DNA of 6,979 nt from Bordetella parapertussis. Lineage in GTDB: Bacteria > Pseudomonadota > Gammaproteobacteria > Burkholderiales > Burkholderiaceae. Below, piece by piece: positions 6,129 through 6,979 of the stretch (positions are counted from its first letter, which is position 1; every line of letters starts with the position of its first letter). The notes under the pieces are model-generated. The model saw only the letters and a list, made by a program, of their open reading frames with translations. It searched no databases and was not told the origin of the DNA. Where the stretch lies: positions 1-6,979 of the forward strand of contig CAMDLJ010000134.1 of the NCBI GenBank assembly GCA_945901665.1. The letters are read 5' to 3'. Both the position numbers and the translations under genes were made by a program.

Positions 6129-6979
6129 TTCTGGCCAGCGTCTGCAGGCTGGCGCGCGCCACGGCTTGGCGCAACCAATGGTGGGCATGGGGTTGGCGCA
6201 GGCGTTTGCGCCACACCATGTCCACATGCACGGTGGGCACTTGAAACGGCAAGGGCTTGACCACCAGCCGTTCAAACACCCCGGTCACGCTCAAAAAGTG
6301 CTGCGGTAAAACGGTGAGCAAATTGGAGTGCGCCACCACCTGACCAGCGGTGAAAAACTGGTTCACGGTGAGCACCACATGCCGCTCGCGCCCCAAGCTG
6401 GCCAGGGCCTCGTCAACAAACCCAAAAGGCCGGCCGGAAAAGCTCACCAACAAATGCCGCGCTTGGCAAAAGGTGTCCAAATCCAATTCTTGCGCGGCCA
6501 AAGGGTGGTCTTGGCGCATCACGCACACATATTGGCCATCAAACAAGCGCTGGTGCGCCAAGGCGTGGCCACCCTCGACAGGGGTGGGGGCGCTGAGTTC
6601 GGCCAGCAAGGCCGGGAAATACCCCACCGCCATGTCGATCAGCTCTTGCTCCAGCATGGCGCTGGGGTTGCGAGTGCTCAGTGGCAGGATGCGCATGGAC
6701 ACGCCCGGGGCTTCGCGCTCCAAGATGTCGACCAAGCCAGGCATCAGCTCGGCGGCGGTGGCGTCGGCCATGGCCAGCACAAAGGTCGCATCGGCCTGGG
6801 CGGGCACGAACTCGCCGGGGTTGAGCCCCAGCTCCAGTTGAGACAAAGCAGTGCGCACCTGCGGCCACAAGGCCAGCGCTCGCGGGGTGGGGGTCAAGCC
6901 TTGGCCGTCGCGGCGCATCAAGTCCTCGCCCAAGCTGTCGCGCACGCGGCGCATGGCGTTGCTCACGGCCGGCTGGGTC
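6118..6979 (-). CDS. LysR-family transcriptional regulator, NahR/NodD-like (N-terminus beyond window)
   Basis: The reading frame stays open to the right edge, giving 286 visible residues. The true start lies outside, so any GTG or ATG near 6950-6966 is internal. The first visible residues TQPAVSNAMRRVRD are the recognition helix of the LysR winged HTH, followed by LGEDLMRRDGQGLTPTPRA, the typical wing; about 25-40 residues are missing in front. The effector-binding domain starts at about DATFVLAMAD and contains IDMAVGYFPALL and QRLFDGQYVCVMRQDHPLA, a pattern seen in the NahR/DntR/NodD aromatic-responsive group. The gene converges on the PhoD-like gene, with stop codons overlapping by 11 bp. 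Its targets could be the operon to its left or genes to the right of the window. The effector is not predictable, although the subgroup commonly responds to aromatic compounds. Confidence 0.92.
   Translation of the reverse strand, partial: TQPAVSNAMRRVRDSLGEDLMRRDGQGLTPTPRALALWPQVRTALSQLELGLNPGEFVPAQADATFVLAMADATAAELMPGLVDILEREAPGVSMRILPLSTRNPSAMLEQELIDMAVGYFPALLAELSAPTPVEGGHALAHQRLFDGQYVCVMRQDHPLAAQELDLDTFCQARHLLVSFSGRPFGFVDEALASLGRERHVVLTVNQFFTAGQVVAHSNLLTVLPQHFLSVTGVFERLVVKPLPFQVPTVHVDMVWRKRLRQPHAHHWLRQAVARASLQTLARIKV

Noticed and set aside
2868..6275. Very long open frame on the minus strand (about 1135 codons) antisense to the molybdoenzyme and PhoD-like genes
   Set aside because: It mirrors two genes with full sets of family motifs on the plus strand, and its translation is low-complexity, rich in G, H, A, V and Q with no recognisable domain. 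Codon bias in GC-rich DNA removes antisense stops, so this is a shadow frame.
6964..6966. GTG as the start of the LysR-family gene
   Set aside because: The frame continues upstream as T-Q-P-A before this valine, which is the conserved LysR recognition-helix sequence, so the real start lies beyond the window.

Overview
The window looks like chromosomal DNA from a beta-proteobacterium of the Burkholderiales, most likely the Comamonadaceae. This is inferred from GC-rich coding DNA with frequent TTG leucine and CAA/AAA codons, a TRAP-type binding protein of the kind abundant in that order, and a NahR-like LysR regulator. No rRNA, tRNA, IS element or CRISPR array is visible. Coding density is high. 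The only real gap is one divergent intergenic region of about 220 bp.

Left arm (1-1994, minus strand): a TRAP-type (DctP/TakP-like) periplasmic substrate-binding protein with a twin-arginine signal is followed, with a 4-bp ATGA overlap, by the N-terminal part of a membrane sensor. The sensor has TM1, a periplasmic PDC/Cache-like domain and TM2, and its cytoplasmic output domain lies beyond the left edge. No DctQ/DctM permease genes are visible, so the pair may be a sensing module rather than a transporter.

Centre (1995-2213): a divergent control region, very AT-rich (about 26% GC over 2001-2120 by hand count), holding a perfect 15-bp palindrome, an imperfect inverted repeat and a GC-rich hairpin.

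Right arm (2214-6128, plus strand): a molybdenum hydroxylase large subunit (xanthine dehydrogenase/CoxL superfamily, not the classical form I CO dehydrogenase) is followed 36 bp later by a Tat-exported PhoD-like metallophosphoesterase. The FAD and 2Fe-2S subunit genes that normally accompany such a large subunit are not in the window. At the right edge a LysR-family regulator on the minus strand converges on the phosphoesterase gene and overlaps its 3' end by 11 bp. Its N-terminus is cut off by the window end.

A working reading, which is inference, is that a periplasmic organic acid or related compound is bound by the TRAP protein and reported to the membrane sensor. The divergent operon would supply an oxidising molybdoenzyme and a periplasmic phosphoesterase for a linked catabolic or scavenging role. 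The shared AT-rich region is the obvious place for joint control. Nothing here proves a new system. The unusual points are the orphan binding protein coupled to a sensor, and the orphan molybdenum hydroxylase large subunit paired with a PhoD-like enzyme.
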